A DNA stretch of 64,000 nt, taken from the NCBI GenBank assembly GCA_045613125.1, contig JAZLAM010000003.1, positions 1 to 64,000 of the forward strand, in the 5' to 3' direction. The DNA is from JAFTYO01 sp045613125 (GTDB lineage: Bacteria > Pseudomonadota > Alphaproteobacteria > RF32 > CAG-239). A model generated the notes under the pieces. The model was given only the letters and a program-made list of their open reading frames with translations. It was not told the origin of the DNA and made no database searches. This document shows, piece after piece, positions 43,210-52,869 of the stretch. How positions within the stretch are numbered: position 1 is the stretch's first letter; the number at the start of each line of letters is the position of its first letter. Both the position numbers and the translations under genes were made by a program.

Positions 43210-44556
43210 ATGGCAAATAATCTATTTGGGACCGATGGAATAAGAGGAGTAGCTAATGAATTTCCTATGACTGCTGAACTCGTTTTTCGTTTAGCTCAAA
43301 CTTTAAGTGTTATGGTCTGTAATAATACTAAAAGAGTAGCTATTGCAAAAGATACTCGCATTTCCGGAGATATGTTAGAATCTGCTCTTATAACAGGTTT
43401 TACCTCTATGGGAACAGATGTTGTAAAAATGGGAGTAGTTCCTACGCCTCTTGTTACTTCTCAAGTTTCAAATTTAGATGTTGATATGGCTGTTATGATA
43501 ACAGCTTCTCATAATCCTTATCAAGATAACGGTATAAAACTTATAAATGCACGAGGCGATAAATTTGATGATGAACAAACTGCAAAAATAGAAGAAAGGC
43601 TTACTTCAACTGAAAATTTTATTTCTTCAAAAGATATGATCGGAAAGGTTTACGAAGACACACAATCTATTGAACGATACATGGATAATGTACGTAATAT
43701 TGCTCCTAATTATAATGCATTAAAAGGCTTAAGAGTTGTTCTTGACTGTGCTAATGGAGTTTTCTCAAAAATAATGCCTCAGATTTTTAAAGATTTAGGA
43801 GCCGGAGTTATTGCTCTTTCTGATGCTCCTGATGGTTACAACATAAATAAAGATTGCGGTTCTCAACATACGGAAAACTTACAAAAAGTTGTCGTTGAAA
43901 GTAATGCTCAATTAGGTATTGCCGTAGATGGTGATGGAGATAGAATAATTATTTGTGATGAAAAAGGAAATCGCATTGATGGCGATCAAATAATTGCTTT
44001 CTTAGCAACTTACTTTTATGAACACAAAATGCTAAAAGGAAACACTGTCGTTGCTACTATATGGTCAAATTTGGGACTAGAAAAATATTTACATAATTTA
44101 GGCATTAACTATTGCAGGAGTGCCGTTGGAGAACGTTATGTTATTGAAAAAATGCGTGAATTCAGATCAAATGTCGGCGGTGAAGAATCCGGACATATGG
44201 TTTTGTCTGATTATAGCGTAACAGGAGATGCTCTAGTAACATCTATAATTATTGGTTTAGGATTATTACAAACAAATAAAAAGATGAGCGAAATTTTCCC
44301 ATTGTTTGAAAAATGTCCTTGTCAAATTAATAATATTCGTTTCTTATCAGTAGGTGAAGCAGTTTATGCTCTTGATGCTCAATCGGTACAAAAAGCCATT
44401 TCAGATGCAAAAAAACGAATCGAAGGTAAAGGTTCCGTTATTGTCAGAAAATCTGGTACAGAACCTGTAATTAAAGTAAGAGTTGAAGGAGAAGATTTGA
44501 ATTTGGTTTCCAAAATAAGTTCAACACTAGTATTAGAAATTTCAAAATATAAATAA
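43210..44556 (+). CDS. glmM: Phosphoglucosamine mutase GlmM
   Basis: 448 residues, normal length. It converts glucosamine-6-phosphate to glucosamine-1-phosphate for UDP-GlcNAc, peptidoglycan and LPS synthesis. N-terminal LFGTDGIRG, the phosphoserine loop MITASHNPYQDNG (Ser near 101), metal-binding AVDGDGDRIII near 241, sugar-binding GGEESGH near 325, and phosphate-binding VRKSGTEPVIKVRVEG near 415 are all intact. AAAGGAG precedes the ATG. Confidence 0.97.
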   Translation: MANNLFGTDGIRGVANEFPMTAELVFRLAQTLSVMVCNNTKRVAIAKDTRISGDMLESALITGFTSMGTDVVKMGVVPTPLVTSQVSNLDVDMAVMITASHNPYQDNGIKLINARGDKFDDEQTAKIEERLTSTENFISSKDMIGKVYEDTQSIERYMDNVRNIAPNYNALKGLRVVLDCANGVFSKIMPQIFKDLGAGVIALSDAPDGYNINKDCGSQHTENLQKVVVESNAQLGIAVDGDGDRIIICDEKGNRIDGDQIIAFLATYFYEHKMLKGNTVVATIWSNLGLEKYLHNLGINYCRSAVGERYVIEKMREFRSNVGGEESGHMVLSDYSVTGDALVTSIIIGLGLLQTNKKMSEIFPLFEKCPCQINNIRFLSVGEAVYALDAQSVQKAISDAKKRIEGKGSVIVRKSGTEPVIKVRVEGEDLNLVSKISSTLVLEISKYK

Positions 44557-44585
44557 TTTATATCTTGGCTATTGGGGAGATCTTT

Positions 44586-44975
44586 ATGTTTACTATTTTA
44601 AAAGGTATTTTGGCACTATTTCGTACTCGCCTTATCTTAAATCCGATGGTGATGATAGGTATTGTTATCGGTTTTGTTTGTAAATTAAGTCTAGATTATT
44701 ATTATATAAATGCCTTATATTCTGATATAGTTTTTTATTTACTTATGCTATTGATAGCCTCATCTTATATATCTATGTTCAAATGTGTATATTTTCCGGA
44801 AAAAAATAAAATAAACTGGAAGGAAACATTTTTAAGTATAATAAAGCATTTCTTTATACTGATCATATCTTTTTACTGCTCAATTAATCTTCTGCTGATA
44901 GGAAGAGAAATCAAAGAAATGCCCGGAACTTTTCAAGCAGCATCAAAAACCATGATACCATATAATCAGAAATAA
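44586..44975 (+). CDS. Small multi-span membrane protein of unknown function
   Basis: 129 residues from the ATG at 44586, preceded by GGGGAG; a TTG at 44565 in frame has no such site. Three to four hydrophobic segments: about 18-35, 44-64 and 86-106. The C-terminal 20 residues are polar. Not recognised. It follows glmM by 29 nt and is probably cotranscribed. A hairpin lies after the stop. Confidence 0.7.
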   Translation: MFTILKGILALFRTRLILNPMVMIGIVIGFVCKLSLDYYYINALYSDIVFYLLMLLIASSYISMFKCVYFPEKNKINWKETFLSIIKHFFILIISFYCSINLLLIGREIKEMPGTFQAASKTMIPYNQK

Positions 44976-44990
44976 AAAAAAGATATTTTT

Positions 44991-45022
44991 GTGAACTGTC
45001 AATTCCAACTTAGACAGTTCAC
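44991..45022. terminator. Bidirectional terminator candidate between convergent genes
   Basis: GTGAACTGTC (44991-45000) and GACAGTTCAC (45013-45022) form a perfect 10-bp stem. On the minus strand it is followed by AAAAATATC then eight T residues. It lies between two converging genes. Confidence 0.6.
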
Positions 45023-45040
45023 TTTCGGATAAATTTTTAT

Positions 45041-46048
45041 TTACTGTTGCATAAAGTCTATTATTGTTTGGCGTAGCTTTCGCCCCTTGGGTGTTCGCAT
45101 CAACACCATGCTTGCCGAACTAAATATAATTGTTGCTGCTGCAATCCAATCTGTTGCATTAAGTGATAAGAATGGTAAAACAGTTACGCTACTGACTAAA
45201 ATTTCTACTATATATGTAAACACTGCTTGTGTAGAGCGAAACATCATGAAATATTCGCTGTTTGATAAACTAACTGCATATAAATAGCAATACATAGAAA
45301 AAGCATAAAATACCACACCATTAATTAAACCGCAAATAACATTATTTAATGCTATGTACTCATATGGAGATGGTAAAAATTCAACAAAAGGCAACATCGT
45401 TGTAACTGATTGGGGCATAAAAGAAAGAATAAATGAAAGCAAAGCAAATATAACTATAAAAGCTATACCACTTACAAACATAATCCAACCTGTAACACTT
45501 AATCGCTCTTTAAAACTCATCTCTACCTTATTATCTTTATGAACTTCGGCAATTATGGTTCTTAATGTATTTAAAAACGATGATATTCCAACAAAAATAG
45601 TAACTTTTACCATAACATCAAATTGTAAGCCGGAAACCAAAATAAAACAGCCGATAAAAATAAACAACATGGCAATAAAATCTATACCGCCAGGACGACG
45701 TTTAAACAATATCCACGCAAAGAACACCGAAAAAACTATTTCAATATTTGATAATAAATTTGCTTGTGTTGATGAAATATAGAAAAAGGCCATTATCATA
45801 AATAAATTTCTGAATATTTGTAAAGCTCCAAACACCCATGTTTGATAATTGGTTACAATCTTTTTAATATTAACCTGATGATTACCAAGCGCTATCATCG
45901 CCAAACCGCTAAACAACACATTGGAACAAGCTATAGCAAATTGATTACAATCATATTCCAAGATTGAATAACGCAAAAACACATTAGACATTGCCCAAAA
46001 CAAAATTGTCGTAAGAGATAAAATAGCGGCTTTATACATTTGTGTCAT
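45041..46048 (-). CDS. DMT-superfamily (EamA-type) transporter
   Basis: 335 residues with ten predicted membrane helices in two five-helix halves, for example AAILSLTTILFWAMSNVFLR at the start and TDWIAAATIIFSSASMVLMR at the end. The two EamA repeats span about 8-145 and 190-320. Members export or import metabolites such as amino acids or nucleotide sugars. Substrate cannot be told from sequence. AAAGGAAA precedes the ATG. First half ends in an IFIGCFILVSGL segment typical of the fold. Confidence 0.85.
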   Translation of the reverse strand: MTQMYKAAILSLTTILFWAMSNVFLRYSILEYDCNQFAIACSNVLFSGLAMIALGNHQVNIKKIVTNYQTWVFGALQIFRNLFMIMAFFYISSTQANLLSNIEIVFSVFFAWILFKRRPGGIDFIAMLFIFIGCFILVSGLQFDVMVKVTIFVGISSFLNTLRTIIAEVHKDNKVEMSFKERLSVTGWIMFVSGIAFIVIFALLSFILSFMPQSVTTMLPFVEFLPSPYEYIALNNVICGLINGVVFYAFSMYCYLYAVSLSNSEYFMMFRSTQAVFTYIVEILVSSVTVLPFLSLNATDWIAAATIIFSSASMVLMRTPKGRKLRQTIIDFMQQ

Positions 46049-46123
46049 ATTTATTTCCTTTGTTCATAATTGAATATTTCCAAAATTATAATACTATATT
46101 ATTAACATTATATTACGTTATCC

Positions 46124-46681
46124 TTATCTCATATTCAAAATTTTTACGATTTCTGCCTCACTCATCGCTACAAATTTGAGTTCTTCTTCGCTGATATTCT
46201 CGATATGGATCAGATTTTTTTGCATTTCTATAATATTTTTATATTCTGCTTCATTTTCTCCATTCATTCTTTCATTTAATATTGCAAGTATACTTTCTGA
46301 ATGGCGTCTTAAATATAACATTTGAAGCGTGGTTCTTAATCTATCTTCAACATAATAAAACCGTTTTGCGCTCCAACATTTTTTATTAAACCATACTTTC
46401 ACAGGTAAAGGTAAATGTTCATCAAGAGAGCCTTCAATAAGAGATATCTTTTCAGGGACCAAGTTATGATAGCCTTTATTAATATATTCTACCCAATCTT
46501 GAAGAAATTTGTCCGCCTCTATAGAAGAAATTTGTTCTTTTGTATTCATAGGTTTACAATCAGGATTTACATTCTTACTAATATCCGGTATAATAGAACA
46601 ACTGAGTACTCTTATAATTATTAAGCAAGCCGCAAATAAAATTATATATCTTCTTTTTTTACTTATTTTCACTTCTACCAC
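46124..46681 (-). CDS. Membrane-anchored protein of unknown function (185 aa)
   Basis: Residues 1-11 are basic and 12-30 hydrophobic (YIILFAACLIIIRVLSCS), an anchor or perhaps a lipoprotein signal with Cys near residue 28. The remainder is helical and soluble with a Cys/Trp pair near the middle (VWFNKKCWSAKRFYY). No family recognised. Its start overlaps the end of the HAD-IIA gene by 7 nt, indicating translational coupling. Confidence 0.65.
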   Translation of the reverse strand: MVEVKISKKRRYIILFAACLIIIRVLSCSIIPDISKNVNPDCKPMNTKEQISSIEADKFLQDWVEYINKGYHNLVPEKISLIEGSLDEHLPLPVKVWFNKKCWSAKRFYYVEDRLRTTLQMLYLRRHSESILAILNERMNGENEAEYKNIIEMQKNLIHIENISEEELKFVAMSEAEIVKILNMR

Positions 46682-47538
46682 CTTAAACCAGATATAACAT
46701 AATCAGGATAAATTTCATATTCTTGAGCCAAATTACGTGCTTTTTCAACATCAGGAATATATCCTTCTCCTAAGGAATTGACATGAATTCCCTTAGAAAT
46801 CAACACCATATCAGCCGACAAAACTGTGGCAATTTTCATATCTGTGGTAAAACTATCTCCTATATATAAAATTTTACCGGATTTCTCGGAAAAACATTCT
46901 TTAACATAATTTGCCAAATTTATATTCGGTTTACCAAAAGTTATAACTTTACCTCCTAACAGAGCATATTGCTCAGCTATGGCGCCGGCTCCTAAACATA
47001 TTTCTCCTCCTTTGTAGGTTGCAATATCATTACCCGCACATAAAAGAGGAATACCTAAAGAATTTGCATACTCTAGTTCCGAGCTATAATTTTCTACTAT
47101 ATCTGTGTCATTTTTAACAGACCCTATATACAAAAAATCTGCTTTTGATATATCTGTAACTTCTTGATATCCTAGACCCTGAAATATCGAATCGGCACTT
47201 TTAAGCCCCATATTGTAATATTTTTTTCCGCCAAGACCTAATTTTTCAGTATTTTTAAGTAAATAGTGTAAAATTTCTCCGGCAGAAATAATGGCTTTTA
47301 TATTATTTAATACTTCATTATTTCCTTGCTTTATTATTTCAGCTATCTCATTAATTCGCATATAAGAATTACTTAAAACAACTACACTTTTACCTTTTTC
47401 AGCACATAATTTCAAAGCATTTAAAGCGTCCGAATTAATATTATCGCCTTTAGATAACACACCATTGAATCCGCAAACAATATTATCAACACCTTCAATA
47501 ATTTTAGATATTCCGACAATCGGTTTAATAAACTTCAT
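46675..47538 (-). CDS. HAD-IIA (NagD-like) family protein lacking catalytic aspartates
   Basis: 287 residues with the HAD-IIA layout. The motif I position reads IVCGFNGVLSKG, where active enzymes have D-x-D/W-G-V-L; the nucleophile Asp is Gly and the second acidic position is Asn. Motif II (VVVLSNSYMR), the motif III Lys region (VITFGKPNINL) and motif IV (ILYIGDSFTTDMKIA) are conserved. Family members in Alphaproteobacteria are putative sugar phosphatases. Here phosphatase chemistry is probably lost, while the fold and cap domain remain. The DNA clearly reads TGC-GGA-TTC-AAT-GGT at this site. Confidence 0.8.
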   Translation of the reverse strand: MKFIKPIVGISKIIEGVDNIVCGFNGVLSKGDNINSDALNALKLCAEKGKSVVVLSNSYMRINEIAEIIKQGNNEVLNNIKAIISAGEILHYLLKNTEKLGLGGKKYYNMGLKSADSIFQGLGYQEVTDISKADFLYIGSVKNDTDIVENYSSELEYANSLGIPLLCAGNDIATYKGGEICLGAGAIAEQYALLGGKVITFGKPNINLANYVKECFSEKSGKILYIGDSFTTDMKIATVLSADMVLISKGIHVNSLGEGYIPDVEKARNLAQEYEIYPDYVISGLRW

Positions 47539-47605
47539 ATTTATCCCAACCTATAAGTTATGACTATATTTTTTGTTATAGTACATAATATCAGTTTATT
47601 TTTAT

Positions 47606-48868
47606 TTAATTTTTTTTCAAAAAAGAAAAATATTTATGCAACAGATAAGTAAAGATGGTTGATACCGTTAAATAAATTGCTTGAGAATATAGCTCCGGAA
47701 TCTCACATACCTCAACCAAAAAACTTAAAGATACGCTATTAAACAAAAACATTACCACATAAACAGACCAAGCCTTACAATATTCTTTTATAAAATCTCC
47801 AGTAGCTCTAAAAACATAATAACGCATGGTTAAAATTGACACATTTACCGTAATAAAATATTGAATAATAAGCGCCAATAAATAGGGTAAATGAAAAATA
47901 GCAAACAATAGGGCAAAAACACCGTACGCAAAAACTGTATTAAAACCACCAACTAGTATAAATCTGATTTTTTGATTAATTTTAAACCAAAAAGTTTCTA
48001 TTTTTTTATACAAGCCCCACAAGAAAGGATATTTCGCATTAAATATAAAATTAGACTTAATGTTTTTATCCAAAAGAGTGTCCAACTCTTTATCTCGCCA
48101 AACAGAAAGAATATTTTCATCAAAAATATCTTCTTTATGGTCTTGATCAATTTTAGTAATTGAAGGATGGATCATCACTTCAACACTATCATAACCTTCA
48201 GGAATATGAACTTGTTTAAATTTTTCTTTAGATAGTTTACAAGTATATAATATTGTATAAAAGTAAGTAGAAGATTTATATGAATTAAGCATATAAAAAA
48301 ACAACAAAAGTGCATATTTTATCAAACCACCATCTATAATCCAGCTTTTATCTTTGTTTGTTTTTATTGTCATAAACAAATTTTCATTTATAACTCTCGT
48401 TTTTTTAATGTTATATTTTTGCATAATTTCTTCAAAAACATCAAAAACTGCCGGTATCATATGAACATGACGATGAGAATCTATATGTGTTAAATTAATT
48501 CCCATTTGGCGAGCTTTTTCAACTTGAGCTTCAACTTCAATTCTCACTTGTTGTTTAAATTTGCGAGGTCTAAAGATTGAAAGTAATAATAATTTTAAAA
48601 AACCATTTTTAAATTTGCCATTTTTATCTACTAAAAGAGAAATTCTTTTTGGTTCTGCTGCCGGATATTCATTTGTTAAATTAACATGCAAACCCAACAT
48701 TAAGTTCGGCATATTCTTGCTCATTTGTACAGCATCTGTTGCATATTTTTGGTTTATCATCAAGCTGGCAGAGTTGAGTACGCCTTCATCATAGGCTTTT
48801 TTAATTGCAGCATTAACGCCTTTACTGATACCAAAATCATCAGCATTAAAAATTATTTTTGCGTTCAT
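47606..48868 (-). CDS. ChbG/HpnK-type deacetylase fused to GtrA-type membrane domain
   Basis: 420 residues. Residues 1-285 match the YdjC/ChbG/HpnK carbohydrate deacetylase family: NADDFG (metal Asp), LGLHVNLTNEYP and THIDSHRHVHMIPAVF are present. Residues 295-418 contain four membrane helices of the GtrA/DPMS3 family (FILVGGFNTVFAYGVFALLF and later TVSTIFTYLLHKYFSF). GtrA domains help flip polyprenyl-linked sugars. The gene precedes nothing else on its transcript but overlaps the upstream GtrB-like glycosyltransferase, so the two probably act in lipid-linked sugar modification of LPS or hopanoid. Confidence 0.86.
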   Translation of the reverse strand: MNAKIIFNADDFGISKGVNAAIKKAYDEGVLNSASLMINQKYATDAVQMSKNMPNLMLGLHVNLTNEYPAAEPKRISLLVDKNGKFKNGFLKLLLLSIFRPRKFKQQVRIEVEAQVEKARQMGINLTHIDSHRHVHMIPAVFDVFEEIMQKYNIKKTRVINENLFMTIKTNKDKSWIIDGGLIKYALLLFFYMLNSYKSSTYFYTILYTCKLSKEKFKQVHIPEGYDSVEVMIHPSITKIDQDHKEDIFDENILSVWRDKELDTLLDKNIKSNFIFNAKYPFLWGLYKKIETFWFKINQKIRFILVGGFNTVFAYGVFALLFAIFHLPYLLALIIQYFITVNVSILTMRYYVFRATGDFIKEYCKAWSVYVVMFLFNSVSLSFLVEVCEIPELYSQAIYLTVSTIFTYLLHKYFSFLKKN

Positions 48869-49823
48869 TTATTTTTTCTTTCTTTTTTTCCTCTGCCTTT
48901 ATAAAATCCGCTAAATAGAGAGGACGTTTTTTAACTTCCATGTGAATTTTTCCTATATATTCACCTATAATACCAAGTGTAATCAGTTGGACACCTCCAA
49001 TAAATCCTACTGCTGCCACAATAGTTGCATATCCGGGTGTCGGATTATGTAGTATAAACCTTTCTACAACAACATAAAAACCCAAAACCAATGAGCAGGC
49101 GGCTCCCAACAATCCGAGCCATGTTGCTAAATGTAACGGCTTTACGGAAAATTGTGTAATACTATCGATTGCTAAACGTAAACTCTTGAAAAAGTTATAT
49201 TTTGTCGTCCCGCTAAAACGATTTGGCGCTACAAAATCTATGATTTTAACTTTATCATTTGGCATAATCCAACTTAAAAGTCCTCGAAATAAACGGTCTT
49301 GTTCATTAAAACCTTTCAGGAAATCAACATATTTTCTATCTAACAATCTAAAATCCGGCATACTTTCGCCTATTTTTGTATCAGAAAGCAAATTCAAAAC
49401 CCAATAAAAAGTTTTGGCACAGAATTTATAAAATCTGGATGTTGCAACATTATCAACTCTTTTAGTTAAAACAATTTCATAACCCTTTTGCCAATATTTA
49501 ATCATCTCAGGTATATAAACCGGAGGATGTTGCAAATCGGCATCCATGAAAATTACAGCATCACCTATTGCATAATCCATCCCTGCAGTCATTGCGATTT
49601 CATGTCCAAAATTACGTTTTAATTGAACAATTTTTACCCTAGCATCTTTATGTTGCAATTTTTTAACTACAAGTAAAGTGTCATCTTTACTGCCGTCATC
49701 AACAAATAAAAATTCAAAATTAATATTTTTTATTTTTTCGCACTCACTACTTAACTGTTTATAAAGCTCAGCAACATTACCTTCTTCATTATAAGCTGAA
49801 ATCACAACACTGACTGTTTTCAT
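48846..49823 (-). CDS. GtrB/DPM1-like family 2 glycosyltransferase
   Basis: 325 residues from the ATG at 49823, preceded by GAGGAAA; an upstream ATG at 49853 lies within the previous gene. The GT-A domain starts VSVVISAYNEEGNV, with the metal-binding VIFMDADLQHPP near 90 and DFRLLDRKYVDFL. Two C-terminal membrane helices (about 230-255 and 262-290). Such enzymes transfer a sugar from a nucleotide to undecaprenyl phosphate. It overlaps the ChbG-GtrA gene by 23 nt and follows an ArnT-like transferase: together a GtrA/GtrB/acceptor-transferase set. Confidence 0.9.
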   Translation of the reverse strand: MKTVSVVISAYNEEGNVAELYKQLSSECEKIKNINFEFLFVDDGSKDDTLLVVKKLQHKDARVKIVQLKRNFGHEIAMTAGMDYAIGDAVIFMDADLQHPPVYIPEMIKYWQKGYEIVLTKRVDNVATSRFYKFCAKTFYWVLNLLSDTKIGESMPDFRLLDRKYVDFLKGFNEQDRLFRGLLSWIMPNDKVKIIDFVAPNRFSGTTKYNFFKSLRLAIDSITQFSVKPLHLATWLGLLGAACSLVLGFYVVVERFILHNPTPGYATIVAAVGFIGGVQLITLGIIGEYIGKIHMEVKKRPLYLADFIKAEEKKKEKINERKNNF

Positions 49824-49833
49824 ATTTTCCTCA

Positions 49834-51276
49834 CTACAAATTATAAAAGCCATAATAAATGGTCTTACGTTTTATTTTACCCATAGGATTTTTTATTTCA
49901 AGCTCTAAAACATTTGGCTCGGATATATTGTCTAAAACTTTTGTAATAGCATTATATTCTCCTTTACCGGCAGTTACCACTAAAGCGCCGGAAGACATGA
50001 AATCATTTTCATCAAACCATGGATTTTTCTTGATATCTCCCCAAATAATTGGTTTAGGTTTTGATGGAGCATATAAAGCAATATTATCCACCCACCAAAC
50101 ATCTCCCGCGACATATTTAAAAGGTCTCCCGTTTGCTTGTATATGATAAATATTTTCCATCTTTAGAGCATATTCTATAGCTTGTAAATGCATCTTATCA
50201 CTTTTGTTAAACAAAAGAACTGATGTTAACCCTACCGATAACACAAGCATCATTACGTAAACACCCTTAATTATTCTGCTTTTAATATTATCATCGATGC
50301 TTTTCGGGAAAAACTTAAATAATAAAATTCCCAGCATATATAATACCGGAAATCCCCACATGCTCTTTAGTTTTATACCACCAAGCATACTTATTATTAC
50401 CATCAAAACAAGAGGTAATACACCCATCATAAACAAAAAATTCTTATCAAATTTTGACGTAGATATTGTTTCTTTTTTTGCTTTTATTGTCGCAATAAAA
50501 TAAATAAGCAGGGCTCCCAAACCAAACAACATTTGAGAACCTAAAAACCGTATCGGATAAATAATATGCTTTAATAAAGGAAGTTTCTCGAATCCGGTCT
50601 TAGAACTTCTACCTAAAAAGTAGTCAACTACAAAAAAGTTATGTTCATAAAGCCAATAAAGATGTGGTAAAAAAGTCAACACACACACTAAAGCACATAT
50701 ATATGGACCGCTTGTTTTCAATTTTTGACGTCCGTTTTTATCAATTAGCATAAATAAAAACATACAAACAAGTAATATACCGCTTACATATTTATTAAAC
50801 ATATTTAATCCGGCAAACAATCCCGTTAAAAACCAACAATATTTTTTATTTTCGATTAAGGCAGAATAAAAATAATATACACACATTGGCCATAAAGCTA
50901 AAGAAACAACATTAACATTGAACTCCATTGTGCTATATCCGTAGTATATTACTCCTTCCAAAATCATTGTTGAAAGAACTGCCCGTTCTTTAGGTAAAAA
51001 GAATTTTGCCAACTTATAAATGTATATAAACGCAAATAACACACAGATTTGGCTTAAAATATATATTCCTAAATGAGAACCGTTAAACAGATTATAAAAC
51101 AAAAACGCCATATGGCCTGACAATGACGGATGCTTATTTGTTCCCCAATCGCAATATTGTCCCCAAATTATTGCTTCTATACTATCCATAGGTAACGAAC
51201 CCCTTAATAGAGGCAATAAACTCCATATAAAAAAGTGGATAATAAGAAAAGTCGTAAAAGGATATTTTTTTATCAT
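49834..51276 (-). CDS. ArnT/PMT-like polyprenyl-sugar glycosyltransferase
   Basis: 480 residues with about eleven membrane helices. The first periplasmic loop has DSIEAIIWGQYCDWGTNKHP, where the acidic residue and the W-G-x-x-K-H-P stretch match the GT-C catalytic loop of ArnT/PMT_2 proteins. A smaller soluble C-terminal region follows from about 390. These enzymes transfer a sugar from undecaprenyl phosphate to lipid A or other acceptors on the periplasmic side. Its stop is 11 nt before the GtrB-like start, consistent with a three-gene pathway. Confidence 0.85.
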   Translation of the reverse strand: MIKKYPFTTFLIIHFFIWSLLPLLRGSLPMDSIEAIIWGQYCDWGTNKHPSLSGHMAFLFYNLFNGSHLGIYILSQICVLFAFIYIYKLAKFFLPKERAVLSTMILEGVIYYGYSTMEFNVNVVSLALWPMCVYYFYSALIENKKYCWFLTGLFAGLNMFNKYVSGILLVCMFLFMLIDKNGRQKLKTSGPYICALVCVLTFLPHLYWLYEHNFFVVDYFLGRSSKTGFEKLPLLKHIIYPIRFLGSQMLFGLGALLIYFIATIKAKKETISTSKFDKNFLFMMGVLPLVLMVIISMLGGIKLKSMWGFPVLYMLGILLFKFFPKSIDDNIKSRIIKGVYVMMLVLSVGLTSVLLFNKSDKMHLQAIEYALKMENIYHIQANGRPFKYVAGDVWWVDNIALYAPSKPKPIIWGDIKKNPWFDENDFMSSGALVVTAGKGEYNAITKVLDNISEPNVLELEIKNPMGKIKRKTIYYGFYNL

Positions 51277-51384
51277 TGTAATTATTTTTCCATAGCTAAA
51301 AGAAATATAATTGATATTACAGCTATAACAATTTTAGTCAACATAAGCTGTTTCTTTGATAACAAAAAAGACGTTCTTTTTAAA

Positions 51385-52869
51385 TTATTTTTCTATTTCA
51401 AAACCGTTAGAATTTTCTGCTATTGTTGTAGCCATAGTAAAATCTGCCGAATTATTTGAATATATCCTATATAGCACATCGCCTTTTGCTACTCTGTCTG
51501 TAGCTTTTTTAAATAGCTGAATACCAGAACCGGCATATGAACTTGCACCTGCTGTAACTGCAATATGAGTTAAAAGTCTGTTACTAAGCGCTTTTACTTC
51601 TCCGCTTTTAGAAGCCGTTATATCACGTGTTAATTCGCCTAAATCAGCCGATTGTAATTTTCCTTGAATGTTTACAATATTATCAAACGTATCCAACGCC
51701 CTAAGCGAATCGAGCATTTCTTTTGCCACCATGTATCCTTCTCCGCCTTTTAATTTCGGATCAAATTCTAAAACTTTGGAGGCTATAAAAAGAGCTTTTT
51801 CCGTTAAAACATCACAAGCATTATCCTTTCTTTTTAAAACTCTAATAACATCTTTTGCTTCCAATAAAGCCCCTATTCCGCAACCTATAGGCTCTCTACC
51901 ATCCGTAACGGCAACATCTACCGTCATATCTAGCTCTTTTGCAACAAATTCTACCGTTTTTCTGATTGTAACAGAATCTTTTATACTTTTTATAAAAGCT
52001 TGCGGACCTACGGGAATATCAACAACCAAATGAGATATACCTGAACTGTGTTTCATTGCCATCATTAAAGCAATTTCCATATTTTTATCTTTTAAATTAA
52101 GATATTGGCTAATGTTACGAATCTTAATTGACGCTTCAGAACCTTTCATGCTTTCATAATTAAAAATAGCACCTTTTGTATCTTTAATCATTTTGGCCAG
52201 CATATTTTCATCTATATCCAAATTAGCAAAAACCTGCATTATATGAGCCTCACCCAAATATGCCAACGGATTTAAAATAACCGATTTTAACATAGGCAAA
52301 CCATATGCTGCCACAATTGCGCTAACAATTATATCAACGCTGTTTGCAGGAACATAGCCCAAAGTGTATGTATCTGCTACAATATTTTCTTCATCCCAAT
52401 AAAGCTTATGACCAAAACTTAAAGCTTGGGCTAAATATGCCACCTCATTTACAGTCGCAAACGAATTAAACGCTGTTATAAAAGACGCAATTTCGGTGTT
52501 AGAATAACGTCCGCTTGCAATATCGTTAACTATTGATGTATATTCATGCGAGTTTAAGACATTACCCTCAATTTTTTTTGCCACATTTTCCAAACTTTGC
52601 GGAATATCAGCTTGTAATAAGGTAACCATAGCACCTTCCGGTAAACCTAAGTGTGAAAAAGCCTCATCATTTAGACCTATTTCATCAGGAGCAACAAGGT
52701 TTTCATCTTCCACAACATTCAAAAAAGCATATAAAGGTTTTTGAGCTCCTTGAATTTCTACACGTGTTAGAGCTCTGATATCATCAACTTTATATATTTT
52801 ACAATCTTTATGTACAAAGGCTATGGTTTCACCAAAAGAATGTATAGGAACATGTTTCAAATAAAGCAT
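51385..52869 (-). CDS. Thymidine/AMP phosphorylase-like protein with altered active site
   Basis: 494 residues with the three-domain outline of the archaeal-type AMP/thymidine phosphorylase family (extra N-terminal domain about 1-85). Conserved parts: TEIASFITAFNSFATVNEVA, the later DGREPIGCGIGALLEAKDVI and the C-terminal GSGIQLFKKATDRVAKGDVL. The phosphate-binding D-K-H-S-x-G-G-V-P-G-N loop instead reads DTYTLGYVPANS, and the T-S-S-R-A-I-T-S-x-A-G-T segment reads LKSVILNPLAYLGEA. Loss of Lys, His, Ser-Arg and Gly residues suggests it does not carry out ordinary phosphorolysis. AAAGGAGA eight bases before ATG shows active translation is expected. Confidence 0.75.
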   Translation of the reverse strand: MLYLKHVPIHSFGETIAFVHKDCKIYKVDDIRALTRVEIQGAQKPLYAFLNVVEDENLVAPDEIGLNDEAFSHLGLPEGAMVTLLQADIPQSLENVAKKIEGNVLNSHEYTSIVNDIASGRYSNTEIASFITAFNSFATVNEVAYLAQALSFGHKLYWDEENIVADTYTLGYVPANSVDIIVSAIVAAYGLPMLKSVILNPLAYLGEAHIMQVFANLDIDENMLAKMIKDTKGAIFNYESMKGSEASIKIRNISQYLNLKDKNMEIALMMAMKHSSGISHLVVDIPVGPQAFIKSIKDSVTIRKTVEFVAKELDMTVDVAVTDGREPIGCGIGALLEAKDVIRVLKRKDNACDVLTEKALFIASKVLEFDPKLKGGEGYMVAKEMLDSLRALDTFDNIVNIQGKLQSADLGELTRDITASKSGEVKALSNRLLTHIAVTAGASSYAGSGIQLFKKATDRVAKGDVLYRIYSNNSADFTMATTIAENSNGFEIEK

